Below are positions 55,695 through 63,952 of a stretch of DNA of 64,000 nt, piece by piece. A program made the translations under genes and the position numbers. The stretch's first letter is position 1, and each line of letters begins with the position of its first letter. The notes beneath the pieces were generated by a model. That model was not told the DNA's origin and did no database searches. It saw nothing but the letters and a program-made list of their open reading frames with translations. Origin of the DNA: Sansalvadorimonas sp965221135. Its GTDB lineage: Bacteria > Pseudomonadota > Gammaproteobacteria > Pseudomonadales > Endozoicomonadaceae. The stretch covers positions 1 through 64,000 of the forward strand of contig CBDCRZ010000070.1 of the NCBI GenBank assembly GCA_965221135.1, in the 5' to 3' direction.

Positions 55695-57476
55695 ATGCTC
55701 TTTAAGTCATGCATTTGTATCTTGACGACCTCTATTGTCATCAGTCTGATTTCTCCCAATACCTTTTCCGGCAACAACAAGCTTATCCATATACCTGCGC
55801 TTAAATCTAATCAACCGGTTTACCCGGTGCAAATTCATATCGACTCGACGGGAAGGGTCGCCATTCCGGGTACAAAGGGCACGCAAATCCACCCCCATGG
55901 AACAACATCCTGTTCTGTGGTGAAGGCTGGCGATCAACACATTGTGCATTGCCAGGGAAAGGAACAAAACACACAACTCACACTCACACACGCAAAGCAG
56001 GCATTCCCTCTTGTGATTGAAGGGAATGCCTTGACCCGTATTGAGGATAAATCGGGAGTTTGCAATATATTTTCTGAAGAGGGCGGTGAAATGTATACCC
56101 CTGACATTCACTGCTCACTTCACTCCAGTACCGAACGGCTTTTTCCTGAACTAACACCTCAGAATAGCTGGACAAGTGACGACAGCCATGAGCTTCAGAC
56201 AAGCCCTTCACACTCAGAGAATTCCGGAGACTGGACATTCTGGGAGGATAACTTCCCCTGGGACAGCATTGAGGTTCAATCTGACACTGAACTTCTTCCT
56301 GCAGACACTCCGGATACGCACACTCTCAGAGTCCGTCCAGGAAAAAAGCACATTCACACAGGGGAGCGCCCTTTTGTCTGCCCCGTTGAAGGCTGCAACA
56401 GGGGCTTTACCCAATCCGGTCACCTCACCACCCACAAGCGCATTCACACAGGGGAGCGCCCTTTTGTCTGCCCCGTCGAAGGCTGTAAAAAAGGCTTTGC
56501 CCGATCCAGTGCCCTCACCGTCCACAAGCGCACTCACACAGGGGAGCGCCCTTTTGTCTGCCCCGTCGAAGGCTGCAAACAGAGCTTTACCCAATCCTGT
56601 CACCTCACCACCCACAAGCGCACTCACACAGGGGAGCGCCCTTTTTTCTGCCCCGTCGAAGGCTGCAAACAGAGCTTTACCCAATCCTGTCACCTCACCA
56701 CCCACAAGCGCACTCACACAGGGGAGCGCCCTTTTGTCTGCCCCGTCGAAAGCTGTAAAAAAGGCTTTGCCCGATCCAGTGACCTCACCGCCCACAAGCG
56801 CACTCACACAGGGGAGCGCCCTTTTGTCTGCCCCGTCGAAGGCTGTAAAAAAGGCTTTGTCCAATCCAGTGACCTCACCGCCCACAAGCGCATTCACACA
56901 GGGGAGCGCCCTTTTGTCTGCCCCGTCGAAGGCTGCAAACAGGGCTTTACCCAATCCGGTGCCCTCACCGCCCACAAGCGCACTCACACAGGGGAGCGCC
57001 CTTTTGTCTGCCCCGTCGAAAGCTGTAAAAAAGGCTTTGCCCGATCCAGTGACCTCACCAAGCACAAGCTCATTCACACAGGGGAGCGCCCTTTTGTCTG
57101 CCCCGTCGAAGGCTGCAAACAGAGCTTTACCCAATCCAGTAACCTCACCACCCACAAGCGCACTCACACAGGGGAGCGCCCTTTTGTCTGCCCCGTCGAA
57201 AGCTGTAAAAAAGGCTTTGCCCGATCCAGTGACCTCACCGCCCACAAGCGCACTCACACAGGGGCGCGCCCTTTTGTCTGCCCCGTCGAAGGCTGTAACA
57301 AAGGCTTTGCCCGATCCAGTAACCTCACCGCCCACAAGCGCATTCACACAGGGGCGCGCCCTTTTGTCTGCCCCATTGAAGGCTGCAAACAGGGCTTTAC
57401 CCGATCCAGTGTCCTCACCAGGCACCAGCGCATCCACACAGGGAACAACGCAAAATCCCATCCTTCTCTTGAGTGA
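55695..57476 (+). CDS. Secreted C2H2 zinc-finger array protein, unit 9 (12 fingers)
   Basis: The 593-residue protein is the shortest intact member: shared N-terminus, then 12 fingers at about 56353-57442: QSGH, RSSA, QSCH, QSCH, RSSD, QSSD, QSGA, RSSD, QSSN, RSSD, RSSN, RSSV. Fingers 3 and 4 are neighbouring near-identical QSCH fingers. The last finger (PIEGCKQGFTRSSVLTRHQR) and the following tail are the same as in unit 4, pointing to exchange between units. RSSD helices are enriched here (three of twelve). Confidence 0.9.
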   Translation: MLFKSCICILTTSIVISLISPNTFSGNNKLIHIPALKSNQPVYPVQIHIDSTGRVAIPGTKGTQIHPHGTTSCSVVKAGDQHIVHCQGKEQNTQLTLTHAKQAFPLVIEGNALTRIEDKSGVCNIFSEEGGEMYTPDIHCSLHSSTERLFPELTPQNSWTSDDSHELQTSPSHSENSGDWTFWEDNFPWDSIEVQSDTELLPADTPDTHTLRVRPGKKHIHTGERPFVCPVEGCNRGFTQSGHLTTHKRIHTGERPFVCPVEGCKKGFARSSALTVHKRTHTGERPFVCPVEGCKQSFTQSCHLTTHKRTHTGERPFFCPVEGCKQSFTQSCHLTTHKRTHTGERPFVCPVESCKKGFARSSDLTAHKRTHTGERPFVCPVEGCKKGFVQSSDLTAHKRIHTGERPFVCPVEGCKQGFTQSGALTAHKRTHTGERPFVCPVESCKKGFARSSDLTKHKLIHTGERPFVCPVEGCKQSFTQSSNLTTHKRTHTGERPFVCPVESCKKGFARSSDLTAHKRTHTGARPFVCPVEGCNKGFARSSNLTAHKRIHTGARPFVCPIEGCKQGFTRSSVLTRHQRIHTGNNAKSHPSLE

Positions 57477-57516
57477 CCATACCCTGATAGCGCACGGACT
57501 GTATGGGGTGACAATA

Positions 57517-57562
57517 GGGTTATCAATATCTACATCTACAAATTTGTTTCTATTGATAACCC
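57517..57562 (+). terminator. Hairpin after unit 9
   Basis: Same 12-bp stem as in unit 2. Confidence 0.5.
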
Positions 57563-57579
57563 ATCTGGTGGGGAATGAT

Positions 57580-57777
57580 TCAGCGATGAATGTTCTTCAT
57601 CACCTTCTCCACCCCTCGGCTGGCAATGTAGCCACCCATCCCCAGCTGGACAATACCGAGCAACTTCAACGCCAGTGTTTCACTTAAGTCCGGGGAAACC
57701 CAGCCCATCCATCGACACATAATCAGCGCCGTAAACACCAGCATAACAATGGGTCGCCATATGGGGCGTTGGGCCAA
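57580..57777 (-). pseudogene. Holin gene remnant, unit 9
   Basis: Antisense C-terminal holin fragment with GWVSPDLSE, the variant also found in unit 4; this again links units 4 and 9. Confidence 0.8.
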
Positions 57778-58104
57778 AGAGCTGAAAGTCTCGCGTCTGT
57801 TCTGGCATTCACTGGCGGTTGACGATGCCGAAAATGGTCAACCTGAGAGTCAACCAAAAAAGTCAACCAAGTTGACTATTTCCAAGGAATGGACAGAGCT
57901 TTGGTTGACCCGCTAACTATTTGCTATTGCGGCCTTAAAAAGTCAACCCCGGTGTGAGTCTGTCGCCAGCGCTTTTGCGGTGCTCCGTACCCGCTGATTA
58001 TTGAACCCTGCAGGCCCCCCGTAAAGACCGGGTTTCTATCGTGGGGATGTTCCTCGCCGTTATCACGTTTGAGTCTATTCTCTTCACCTTCTGGGGGTGA
58101 CTCT

Positions 58105-60156
58105 ATGCTCTTTAAGTCATGCATTTGTATCTTGACGACCTCTATTGTCATCAGTCTGATTTCTCCCAATACCTTTTCCGGCAACAACAAGCTTATCCAT
58201 ATACCTGCGCTTAAATCTAATCAACCGGTTTACCCGGTGCAAATTCATATCGACTCGACGGGAAGGGTCGCCATTCCGGGTACAAAGGGCACGCAAATCC
58301 ACCCCCATGGAACAACATCCTGTTCTGTGGTGAAGGCTGGCGATCAACACATTGTGCATTGCCAGGGAAAGGAACAAAACACACAACTCACACTCACACA
58401 CGCAAAGCAGGGATTCCCTCTTGTGATTGAAGGGAATGCCTTGACCCGTATTGAGGATAAATCGGGAGTTTGCAATATATTTTCTGAAGAGGGCGGTGAA
58501 ATGTATATCCCTGACATTCATTGCTCACTTCACTCCAGTACCGAACGGCTTTTTCCTGAACTAACACCTCTGAATAGCTGGACAAGTGACGACAGCCATG
58601 AGCTTCAGACAAGCCCTTCACACTCAGAGAATTCCGGAGACTGGACATTCTGGAAGGATAACTTCCCCTGGGACAGCATTGAGGTTCAATCTGACACTGA
58701 ACTTCTTCCTGCAGACACTCCGGATACGCACACTCTCAGAGTCCGTCCAGGAAAAAAGCGCATTCACACAGGGGAGCGCCCTTTTTTCTGCCCCGTCGAA
58801 GGCTGCAAACAGAGCTTTGCCCGATCCGGAGCCCTCACCGCCCACAAGCGCATTCACACAGGGGAGCGCCCTTTTGTCTGCCCCGTCGAAGGCTGCAAAC
58901 AGGGCTTTGCCCACTCCAGTCACCTCATCAGGCACAAGCACACTCACACAGGGGAGCGCCCTTTTGTCTGCCCCGTCGAAGGCTGCAAACAGGGCTTTAC
59001 CCAATCCAGTGACCTCACCAGGCACAAGCGCACTCACACAGGGGAGCGCCCTTTTGTCTGCCCCGTCGAAGGCTGTAAAAAAGGCTTTGCCCGATCCAGT
59101 GCCCTCACCAGGCACCTGCGCATTCACACAGGGAATCTCCCTTTTGTCTGCCCCGTCGAAGGCTGCAAAAAAGGCTTTACCCAATCCAGTGACCTCACCA
59201 ATCACAAGCGCATTCACACAGGGGAGCGCCCTTTTGTCTGCCCCGTCGAAGGCTGCAAACAGGGCTTTACCCAATCCAGTGACCTCACCAGGCACAAGCG
59301 CACTCACACAGGGGAGCGCCCTTTTGTCTGCCCCGTCGAAGGCTGTAAAAAAGGCTTTGCCCAATCCAGTGACCTCACCAAGCACAAGCTCATTCACACA
59401 GGGGAGCGCCCTTTTGTCTGCCCCGTCGAAGGCTGCAAACAGAGCTTTACCCAATCCAGTAACCTCACCAAGCACAAGCTCATTCACACAGGGGAGCGCC
59501 CTTTTGTCTGCCCCGTCGAAGGCTGCAAACAGGGCTTTACCCAATCCTGTCACCTCGCCATCCACAAGCGCATTCACACAGGGGAGCGCCCTTTTGTCTG
59601 CCCCGTCGAAGGCTGTAAACAGGGCTTTACCCAATCCGGTGACCTCACCACCCACAAGCGCATTCACACAGGGGAGCGCCCTTTTGTCTGCCCCGTCGAA
59701 GGCTGCAAACAGGGCTTTACCAAATCCAGTAACCTCACCACCCACAAGCGCACTCACACAGGGGAGCGCCCTTTTGTCTGCCCCGTCGAAGGCTGCAAAC
59801 AGGGCTTTACCAAATCCAGTAACCTCACCACCCACAAACGCACTCACACAGGGGAGCGCCCTTTTGTCTGCCCCGTCGAAGGCTGTAAAAAAGGCTTTGC
59901 CCGATCCAGTGACCTCACCGCCCACAAGCGCATTCACACAGGGGAGCGCCCTTTTGTCTGCCCCGTCGAAGGCTGTAAAAAAGGCTTTGCCCGATCCAGT
60001 GACCTCACCGCCCACAAGCGCACTCACACAGGGGAGGGCCCTTTTGTCTGCCCCGTCGAAGGCTGTAAAAAAAGCTTTGCCCAATCCAGTGCCCTCACCA
60101 GGCACCAGCGCATCCACACAGGGAACAACACAAAATCCCATCCTTCTCTTGAGTGA
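58105..60156 (+). CDS. Secreted C2H2 zinc-finger array protein, unit 10 (15 fingers)
   Basis: The 683-residue protein has the shared N-terminus and 15 fingers at about 58765-60122: RSGA, HSSH, QSSD, RSSA, QSSD, QSSD, QSSD, QSSN, QSCH, QSGD, KSSN, KSSN, RSSD, RSSD, QSSA. Fingers 11-12 (KSSN) and 13-14 (RSSD) are neighbouring duplicates. The RSSA-QSSD stretch with an odd linker (TGNLP) corresponds to fingers 6-7 of unit 5 (TGKLP), and the constant domain shares QGFPLVIEG and FWKDNFPWD with unit 6. Units therefore look like mosaics. Confidence 0.9.
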   Translation: MLFKSCICILTTSIVISLISPNTFSGNNKLIHIPALKSNQPVYPVQIHIDSTGRVAIPGTKGTQIHPHGTTSCSVVKAGDQHIVHCQGKEQNTQLTLTHAKQGFPLVIEGNALTRIEDKSGVCNIFSEEGGEMYIPDIHCSLHSSTERLFPELTPLNSWTSDDSHELQTSPSHSENSGDWTFWKDNFPWDSIEVQSDTELLPADTPDTHTLRVRPGKKRIHTGERPFFCPVEGCKQSFARSGALTAHKRIHTGERPFVCPVEGCKQGFAHSSHLIRHKHTHTGERPFVCPVEGCKQGFTQSSDLTRHKRTHTGERPFVCPVEGCKKGFARSSALTRHLRIHTGNLPFVCPVEGCKKGFTQSSDLTNHKRIHTGERPFVCPVEGCKQGFTQSSDLTRHKRTHTGERPFVCPVEGCKKGFAQSSDLTKHKLIHTGERPFVCPVEGCKQSFTQSSNLTKHKLIHTGERPFVCPVEGCKQGFTQSCHLAIHKRIHTGERPFVCPVEGCKQGFTQSGDLTTHKRIHTGERPFVCPVEGCKQGFTKSSNLTTHKRTHTGERPFVCPVEGCKQGFTKSSNLTTHKRTHTGERPFVCPVEGCKKGFARSSDLTAHKRIHTGERPFVCPVEGCKKGFARSSDLTAHKRTHTGEGPFVCPVEGCKKSFAQSSALTRHQRIHTGNNTKSHPSLE

Positions 60157-60196
60157 CCATTCCCTGATAGCGCACGGACTGTATGGGGTGACAATA

Positions 60197-60242
60197 GGGT
60201 TATCAATATCTACATCTGCAAATTTGTTTCTATTGATAACCC
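60197..60242 (+). terminator. Hairpin after unit 10
   Basis: Same 12-bp stem as in unit 2, with TCTGCAAAT for TCTACAAAT in the loop. Confidence 0.5.
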
Positions 60243-60259
60243 ACCTGGTGGGGAATGAT

Positions 60260-60433
60260 TCAGCGATGAATGTTCTTCATCACCTTCTCCACCCATCCAA
60301 ACTGGACGATACCGAGCAACTTCAACGCCAGTGTTTCACTTAAGTCCGGGGAAGCCCAGCCCATCCATCGACACATAATCAGCGCCGTAAACACCAGCAT
60401 AACAATGGGTCGCCATATGGGGCGCTGGGCCAA
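60260..60433 (-). pseudogene. Holin gene remnant, unit 10 (internally deleted)
   Basis: Antisense C-terminal holin fragment that has lost about 24-29 bases near its 3' end (CCACCCATCCAAACTGG in place of the segment encoding GGYIASRG). This is the last unit, next to the complete holin gene. Confidence 0.75.
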
Positions 60434-60572
60434 AGAGCTGAAAGTTTCGCGTCTGTTCTTGCATTCACTGGCGGTGGACGATGCCGAAAATGGTCAACCT
60501 GAGAGTCAACCAAAAAAGTCAACCAGGTTGACTTTTTGCAAGGGCTGGAAGGAGCTGTGGTTGACCCGCTAA

Positions 60573-60928
60573 GTATTTGTTATTGCAGGATTAAATGAAA
60601 AAAAGTCAACCAAAGTCAACCTGAAAGTCAACCCCGATTTTGAGTCTGTCGCTAGTTTTTTTTCGCGCTGCTGAGCACCCGCACTCACAGCTCTCCCCCA
60701 GGGTCCCCGGCAGTCACCGTGTAAGGGGCTGTGTGGCTTTAATTTTCCACTCACAAGGGGCACCTCGCGCTCAAAACAGAAGGCTTACACAGCCGCTGAG
60801 TGCTGATCATGACCTGCCTTTCTTCACCTCATTTACTCACAAAATCTGTGGGTAAGTCTGTGAACAGAGAGAAACGGTAAGCACTCCGGGCATGTCAATC
60901 CGTTATGATTCACACTTAACATTTGAAA
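60573..60928. other. Non-coding boundary between zinc-finger array and lysis genes
   Basis: No credible gene. The start (60600-60640) holds three direct AGTCAACC repeats in 30 bases, continuing the GTCAACC cluster seen in every unit spacer. Further on, GGCTGTGT (from 60727) and ACACAGCC (near 60788) form an 8-bp inverted repeat about 60 bases apart. The unit homology ends at about 60600, so this is the right edge of the amplified block. Confidence 0.6.
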
Positions 60929-61297
60929 CTAACGGCGCAAATTGCTGGCAACCTTCTCCAACCCCCGACTGGCAATGTAACCTCCAATACCAAGCTGCAC
61001 GATTCCGAGCAGTTTCAACTCCAAATCTTCACTCAGATCCGGGGAAGCCCAGCCCATCCAGCGGCACACAACCAGCGCCGTAAACACCAGCATCACAAGG
61101 GGTCGCCAACTCCGTTGCAGCCAGCCTTCACCTTGTGCTTCGGCTTTGATGACTCCGGCCTGTTGCGCCAGCTCATCCAGCTCACCGTTGATGGCCATCT
61201 CTGTCAGGATTTGTTTGGCTTGAGCGGCCTGGTTGGCATCGGGGAACAGCTTATCAATGATCTTGCCGACCACCGGTAGTGCCGCCAGCCAACTCAT
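60929..61297 (-). CDS. Phage holin, 3TM type
   Basis: The 122-residue protein has two clear hydrophobic segments (WRPLVMLVFTALVVCRWMGWA and LGIVQLGIGGYIAS), a possible third at the N-terminus (SWLAALPVVGKIIDKLF), and the W-R-P-V-M-L motif of the GTA/3TM holin family. It would open the inner membrane so that the endolysin can reach the wall. It overlaps the amidase gene by 4 bases. It is the complete parent of the ten remnants in the zinc-finger units, although those differ from it at many bases and so are not recent copies of this allele. Confidence 0.88.
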   Translation of the reverse strand: MSWLAALPVVGKIIDKLFPDANQAAQAKQILTEMAINGELDELAQQAGVIKAEAQGEGWLQRSWRPLVMLVFTALVVCRWMGWASPDLSEDLELKLLGIVQLGIGGYIASRGLEKVASNLRR

Positions 61298-61740
61298 ACT
61301 GCGTTCTCTCCGGTCATTCCTTCTTCACACAACCACTGGTCAATATTAAAGCAGGGACAGTCCTTGTCCCCATTCAAGTGGTAATGTCCTTTTACCACCA
61401 CGTCCGGCCACAGTCCCTGACAGCCTGTGACAAGGAACTTCAACATGCGCTTCTGCAGTACGGAGAAGTTGTCGTCCGGTTGGCCATCATCGTTCAGGCC
61501 ACCCACCAAACAGATCGCCACGCTCTCATGGTTATGACCTTTGGCATGTGCACCCCAGTCATCCAGTGCTCTGCCTTGCTTAACTGACCCGTCACGTTCA
61601 ATCACCCAGTGGTAACCAATATCGATAAAGGCCCGTTCCATCAGATGCCAGCGTTTGATGGTGTCAAAGGTCACATCCTGACTGGGCTTGGTGGCGGAAC
61701 AGTGTACGACGACGGTGTTGGTTTCCTTACGCTTTCCCAT
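61294..61740 (-). CDS. Phage endolysin, N-acetylmuramoyl-L-alanine amidase (T7 lysozyme/AmpD type)
   Basis: The 148-residue protein is an Amidase_2 domain alone: TVVVHCSATKP (zinc-binding His), YHWVIERDGSVKQGR, GAHAKGHNHESVAICLVGG, and VKGHYHLNGDKDCPCFNI containing the second His and the Lys-x5-Cys zinc site near residues 118-130. It cuts the bond between muramic acid and L-Ala. No signal peptide, so it depends on the holin. Confidence 0.93.
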   Translation of the reverse strand: MGKRKETNTVVVHCSATKPSQDVTFDTIKRWHLMERAFIDIGYHWVIERDGSVKQGRALDDWGAHAKGHNHESVAICLVGGLNDDGQPDDNFSVLQKRMLKFLVTGCQGLWPDVVVKGHYHLNGDKDCPCFNIDQWLCEEGMTGENAV

Positions 61741-61749
61741 GCTTCTGCC

Positions 61750-62034
61750 TCAATCCTTGAGGGTGTAAGCCACGACGCCAATTACAGTGGTCAGAATCAG
61801 CCAGCCAAACCGCTCAACAGAAGCCAGCACTACACCTCGGGCGCTGGCCTGCCGTTCGAGTGAACGGATACGTTTGTCGGACTCTTCCAGTTTGCGATTC
61901 AAGCTATCGAGGGTGGTGGTCTGGTGAACCATCCGTTCTTCAATAGTGGCCAGACGAGTCACAGCATCGGAGAGTTTGTCGAGCTTGGTGTCGATCTGAT
62001 CAAGCCGCTGTTGAATGACTTCGGTCATCGTCAA
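61750..62034 (-). CDS. Phage coiled-coil protein with C-terminal membrane anchor
   Basis: The 94-residue protein has a long heptad-rich helix (RLDQIDTKLDKLSDAVTRLA, LDSLNRKLEESDKRIRSLE) and a C-terminal membrane segment (FGWLILTTVIGVVAYTL). The layout resembles XhlA-like proteins of lysis cassettes. The start could also be the ATG two codons later. It overlaps the end of the methyltransferase gene by 35 bases and lies 9 bases before the endolysin gene. Confidence 0.7.
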   Translation of the reverse strand: MTMTEVIQQRLDQIDTKLDKLSDAVTRLATIEERMVHQTTTLDSLNRKLEESDKRIRSLERQASARGVVLASVERFGWLILTTVIGVVAYTLKD

Positions 62035-63295
62035 TCCCTCTTTGTGCAGCGACTTGGATAAACGTCAGGTTGCTCTCTTCGAGAGTGGCTTCCTTGCCGG
62101 TGTACTCTTCCCAACGTCGTACAATGACATCGACGTATTTGGGGTCGAGCTCTGTCAGCCTTGCCTGCCGACCGGTTTTCTCACAGGCGATAAGGGTGCT
62201 GCCGGAGCCGCCAAACAGATCCAGCACAATATCTTTGCTCTTGGAGGAGTTCCGGACAGCTCGTTCGACCAGCTCAACCGGCTTCATGGTGGGGTGAAGA
62301 TCATTCTTCACCGGCTTGTTAAAGAACCAGACATCGCCCTGGTCCCGGGCACCGCACCAGAAGTGATCGGTGCCTTCTTTCCAGCCGTAGAGAATGGGTT
62401 CGTATTGACGTTGGTAATCAGCCCGACCGAGAGTGAAGGTGTTCTTGGCCCAGATCAGAAAGGTGGACCACTTACCACCGGCTCCTCGAAAGGCGCTCTG
62501 TAAAGTGTCTAACTCAGAAGATGACATACAGACGTAGATTGCACCCTTGCAGACGGTGAGCATGTTGGTCATGGCCGCCAGCAGAAAGCCATAGAACTCA
62601 TTACCCAGATTGTCGTTTTTAATGCGGCGGTCTTTTTTGGCTTTACCGTCTTTCTCCGGGTTGGCGTAATCGACGTTGTAGGGCGGATCGGTGAATACCA
62701 TGTCCGCCAGCTGGCCATCCATAAGCTTCTCAACGTCAGCAGGCTCGGTGGCACTGCCACACAAAAGACGATGGCAGCCAAGTACCCAAACGTCACCGGG
62801 TTTACTGACCGGCTGTTCCTGAACCTCTGGTACCTGATCATCTTCGGTGTTGCCTTCGGGTTCTTCCAGCAACAGCCCATCCAGCTCTTCATCGGAGAAG
62901 CCGACGATATCCAGATCAAAGTCGAGATCATCCAGAGCCTGAAGCTCCAGTTTGAGAAGATCTTCATCCCATCCCGCATTCTCGGCCAGTTTGTTGTCTG
63001 CCAGCACCAGTGCCCGACACTGCACCTCGTCGAGATGCCCCAGCACTATCACCGGTACCCGATCCATGCCCAGCTGTTGAGCCGCCATCAAACGGCCATG
63101 ACCGGCGACAATCACCTTGTCATCACCCACCAGCACCGGGTTCACAAAGCCGAAACTCTCGATGGAGCGGGCAATCTGGTTCACCTGTTCCGGTGAGTGG
63201 GTACGGGCATTTTTGGCGTAGGGAATCAGTTCAGCGACCGACCAGTGTTCCAGCTGTTCGACGAGAAGATGAGGCGTTTCAGACATGGGTTCCAT
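62000..63295 (-). CDS. ParB-like domain fused to DNA (N4/N6) methyltransferase
   Basis: The 431-residue protein starts at 63295 or, equally well, three codons later (MSETPHLLVEQ). Residues 15-120 form a ParB N-terminal/sulfiredoxin-like domain (LIPYAKNARTHSPEQVNQIA, VIVAGHGRLMAAQQLG, ALVLADNKLAE). Residues 165-415 form the methyltransferase with catalytic FTDPPYNVDYA (DPPY) and the AdoMet motif LDLFGGSGSTLIACE. The DPPY-first order fits the beta class. Such fusions are frequent in phages and protect phage DNA or modify the host pattern; the target sequence cannot be read here. The last bases overlap the coiled-coil protein gene. Confidence 0.92.
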   Translation of the reverse strand: MEPMSETPHLLVEQLEHWSVAELIPYAKNARTHSPEQVNQIARSIESFGFVNPVLVGDDKVIVAGHGRLMAAQQLGMDRVPVIVLGHLDEVQCRALVLADNKLAENAGWDEDLLKLELQALDDLDFDLDIVGFSDEELDGLLLEEPEGNTEDDQVPEVQEQPVSKPGDVWVLGCHRLLCGSATEPADVEKLMDGQLADMVFTDPPYNVDYANPEKDGKAKKDRRIKNDNLGNEFYGFLLAAMTNMLTVCKGAIYVCMSSSELDTLQSAFRGAGGKWSTFLIWAKNTFTLGRADYQRQYEPILYGWKEGTDHFWCGARDQGDVWFFNKPVKNDLHPTMKPVELVERAVRNSSKSKDIVLDLFGGSGSTLIACEKTGRQARLTELDPKYVDVIVRRWEEYTGKEATLEESNLTFIQVAAQRGIDDDRSHSTAA

Positions 63296-63463
63296 CCCTG
63301 GGCTGTTCCAGAAACAACAACGCCCCGGATCAGGTGATCCGAGGCGTCAAAGGGTGTTGGGTACAGCGCTGCACAAGCGTACAGAAAATATAACCCTAAA
63401 ACGGCGGTTTTGTCCCACCCCGAAAAGCAGTCCGCAGTACCAACGAGTAGTAGTCTGTACCAA

Positions 63464-63865
63464 CTACAAGTAACTTGGCTTAACTTGGGTAGTCGATACG
63501 TCCCGATGAACCTGCACGGCCAGCAGTGCCCGATGCCAATGCCGGTGGAGTGACGTTCTGGGTACACCCGTGCGCAGAGCAATTTCCCTCCTGGTGATTC
63601 CCGAGGCTCGCAGCCAGATCAGCTTGCGATCAGTCACGCCCAACGGTGTCAGCCAGTTGATGCACTCCACCAGTCGGTCTTCCTGCTCGGCGGTAGGACG
63701 CACGTAGATCACTTCCCGCTCTGCCCGGCGCACCTGCTCACGGTGATCGAACTTCATCTCTGCCCAGCTGGAACCATGACCCAGCCGGATACCCGTAGGT
63801 AGTCGTCTAGCAGTATGCCAGGCTTCCCGGTAACGATCTGCCAGTTGCTCGATGGTACTGTCCAT
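63464..63865 (-). CDS. Sigma-like HTH protein (DUF6362-like)
   Basis: The 133-residue protein starts at ATG 63865 after GGGAGGCTCAGAC; the longer frame from 63916 would overlap the upstream hairpin. The C-terminal part (LRASGITRREIALRTGVPRT followed by SLHRHWHRAL) is a helix-turn-helix like region 4 of sigma-70. Such proteins occur upstream of phage packaging genes; a role in late gene control is possible but not shown. The 168 bases between this gene and the methyltransferase gene contain nothing I can name. Confidence 0.72.
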   Translation of the reverse strand: MDSTIEQLADRYREAWHTARRLPTGIRLGHGSSWAEMKFDHREQVRRAEREVIYVRPTAEQEDRLVECINWLTPLGVTDRKLIWLRASGITRREIALRTGVPRTSLHRHWHRALLAVQVHRDVSTTQVKPSYL

Positions 63866-63902
63866 GTCTGAGCCTCCCTGATAAAACCTCTTCGATGAAG
63901 TT

Positions 63903-63952
63903 GCGGGCGGGGCCACCCCTGAGGGAGGCCCGCCCGCTCTCTCTTTAGAGAG
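63903..63952 (-). other. GC-rich hairpins upstream of the HTH gene
   Basis: GCGGGCGGGGCC pairs imperfectly with AGGCCCGCCCGC (63903-63937), followed by CTCTCT-CTTT-AGAGAG. They lie 38 bases upstream of the start codon and may be the terminator of a gene beyond the window or an attenuator. Confidence 0.3.

Larger units (their letters stand above)
30039..60572 (+). repeat. Tandem array of ten zinc-finger gene units (about 177 C2H2 fingers)
   Basis: Each unit holds a conserved leader of about 190 bp, a gene (signal peptide, constant domain of about 200 residues, finger array of 90-bp repeats), a hairpin about 45 bases after the stop, an antisense holin remnant, and a 51-codon copy of the 3' end of the 29592-30038 gene. 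Leader, N-terminal domain and 3' parts are nearly identical between units except unit 4, whose N-terminal region is clearly diverged. Unit sizes differ mainly by finger number. The direct repeats flanking each gene would allow unequal recombination. An ISAzo13-family element interrupts the spacer between units 4 and 5. Confidence 0.95.

Noticed and set aside
30892..60122. CRISPR-like array because of the regular 90-bp repeats
   Set aside because: There are no unique spacers; the whole period is coding and near-identical, and the variable bases fall in helix codons.
30713..60343. Very long additional open frames across all zinc-finger arrays: a forward frame with Ser/Pro-rich 30-residue repeats (SAPSKAANRALPNP) and a reverse frame with FDGADKRALPCV repeats
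   Set aside because: They follow from the 90-bp period: a repeat without stops in one copy has none in all copies. Only the zinc-finger frame has a start with signal peptide, keeps all Cys/His ligands and ends at a shared stop; the other frames run past the array into the antisense holin remnant or the finger-gene 5' region. Translation of them is not excluded, but nothing supports it.
62015..62503. Plus-strand frame antisense to the ParB/methyltransferase gene
   Set aside because: The minus strand has clear DPPY and AdoMet motifs; the plus frame is a shadow.
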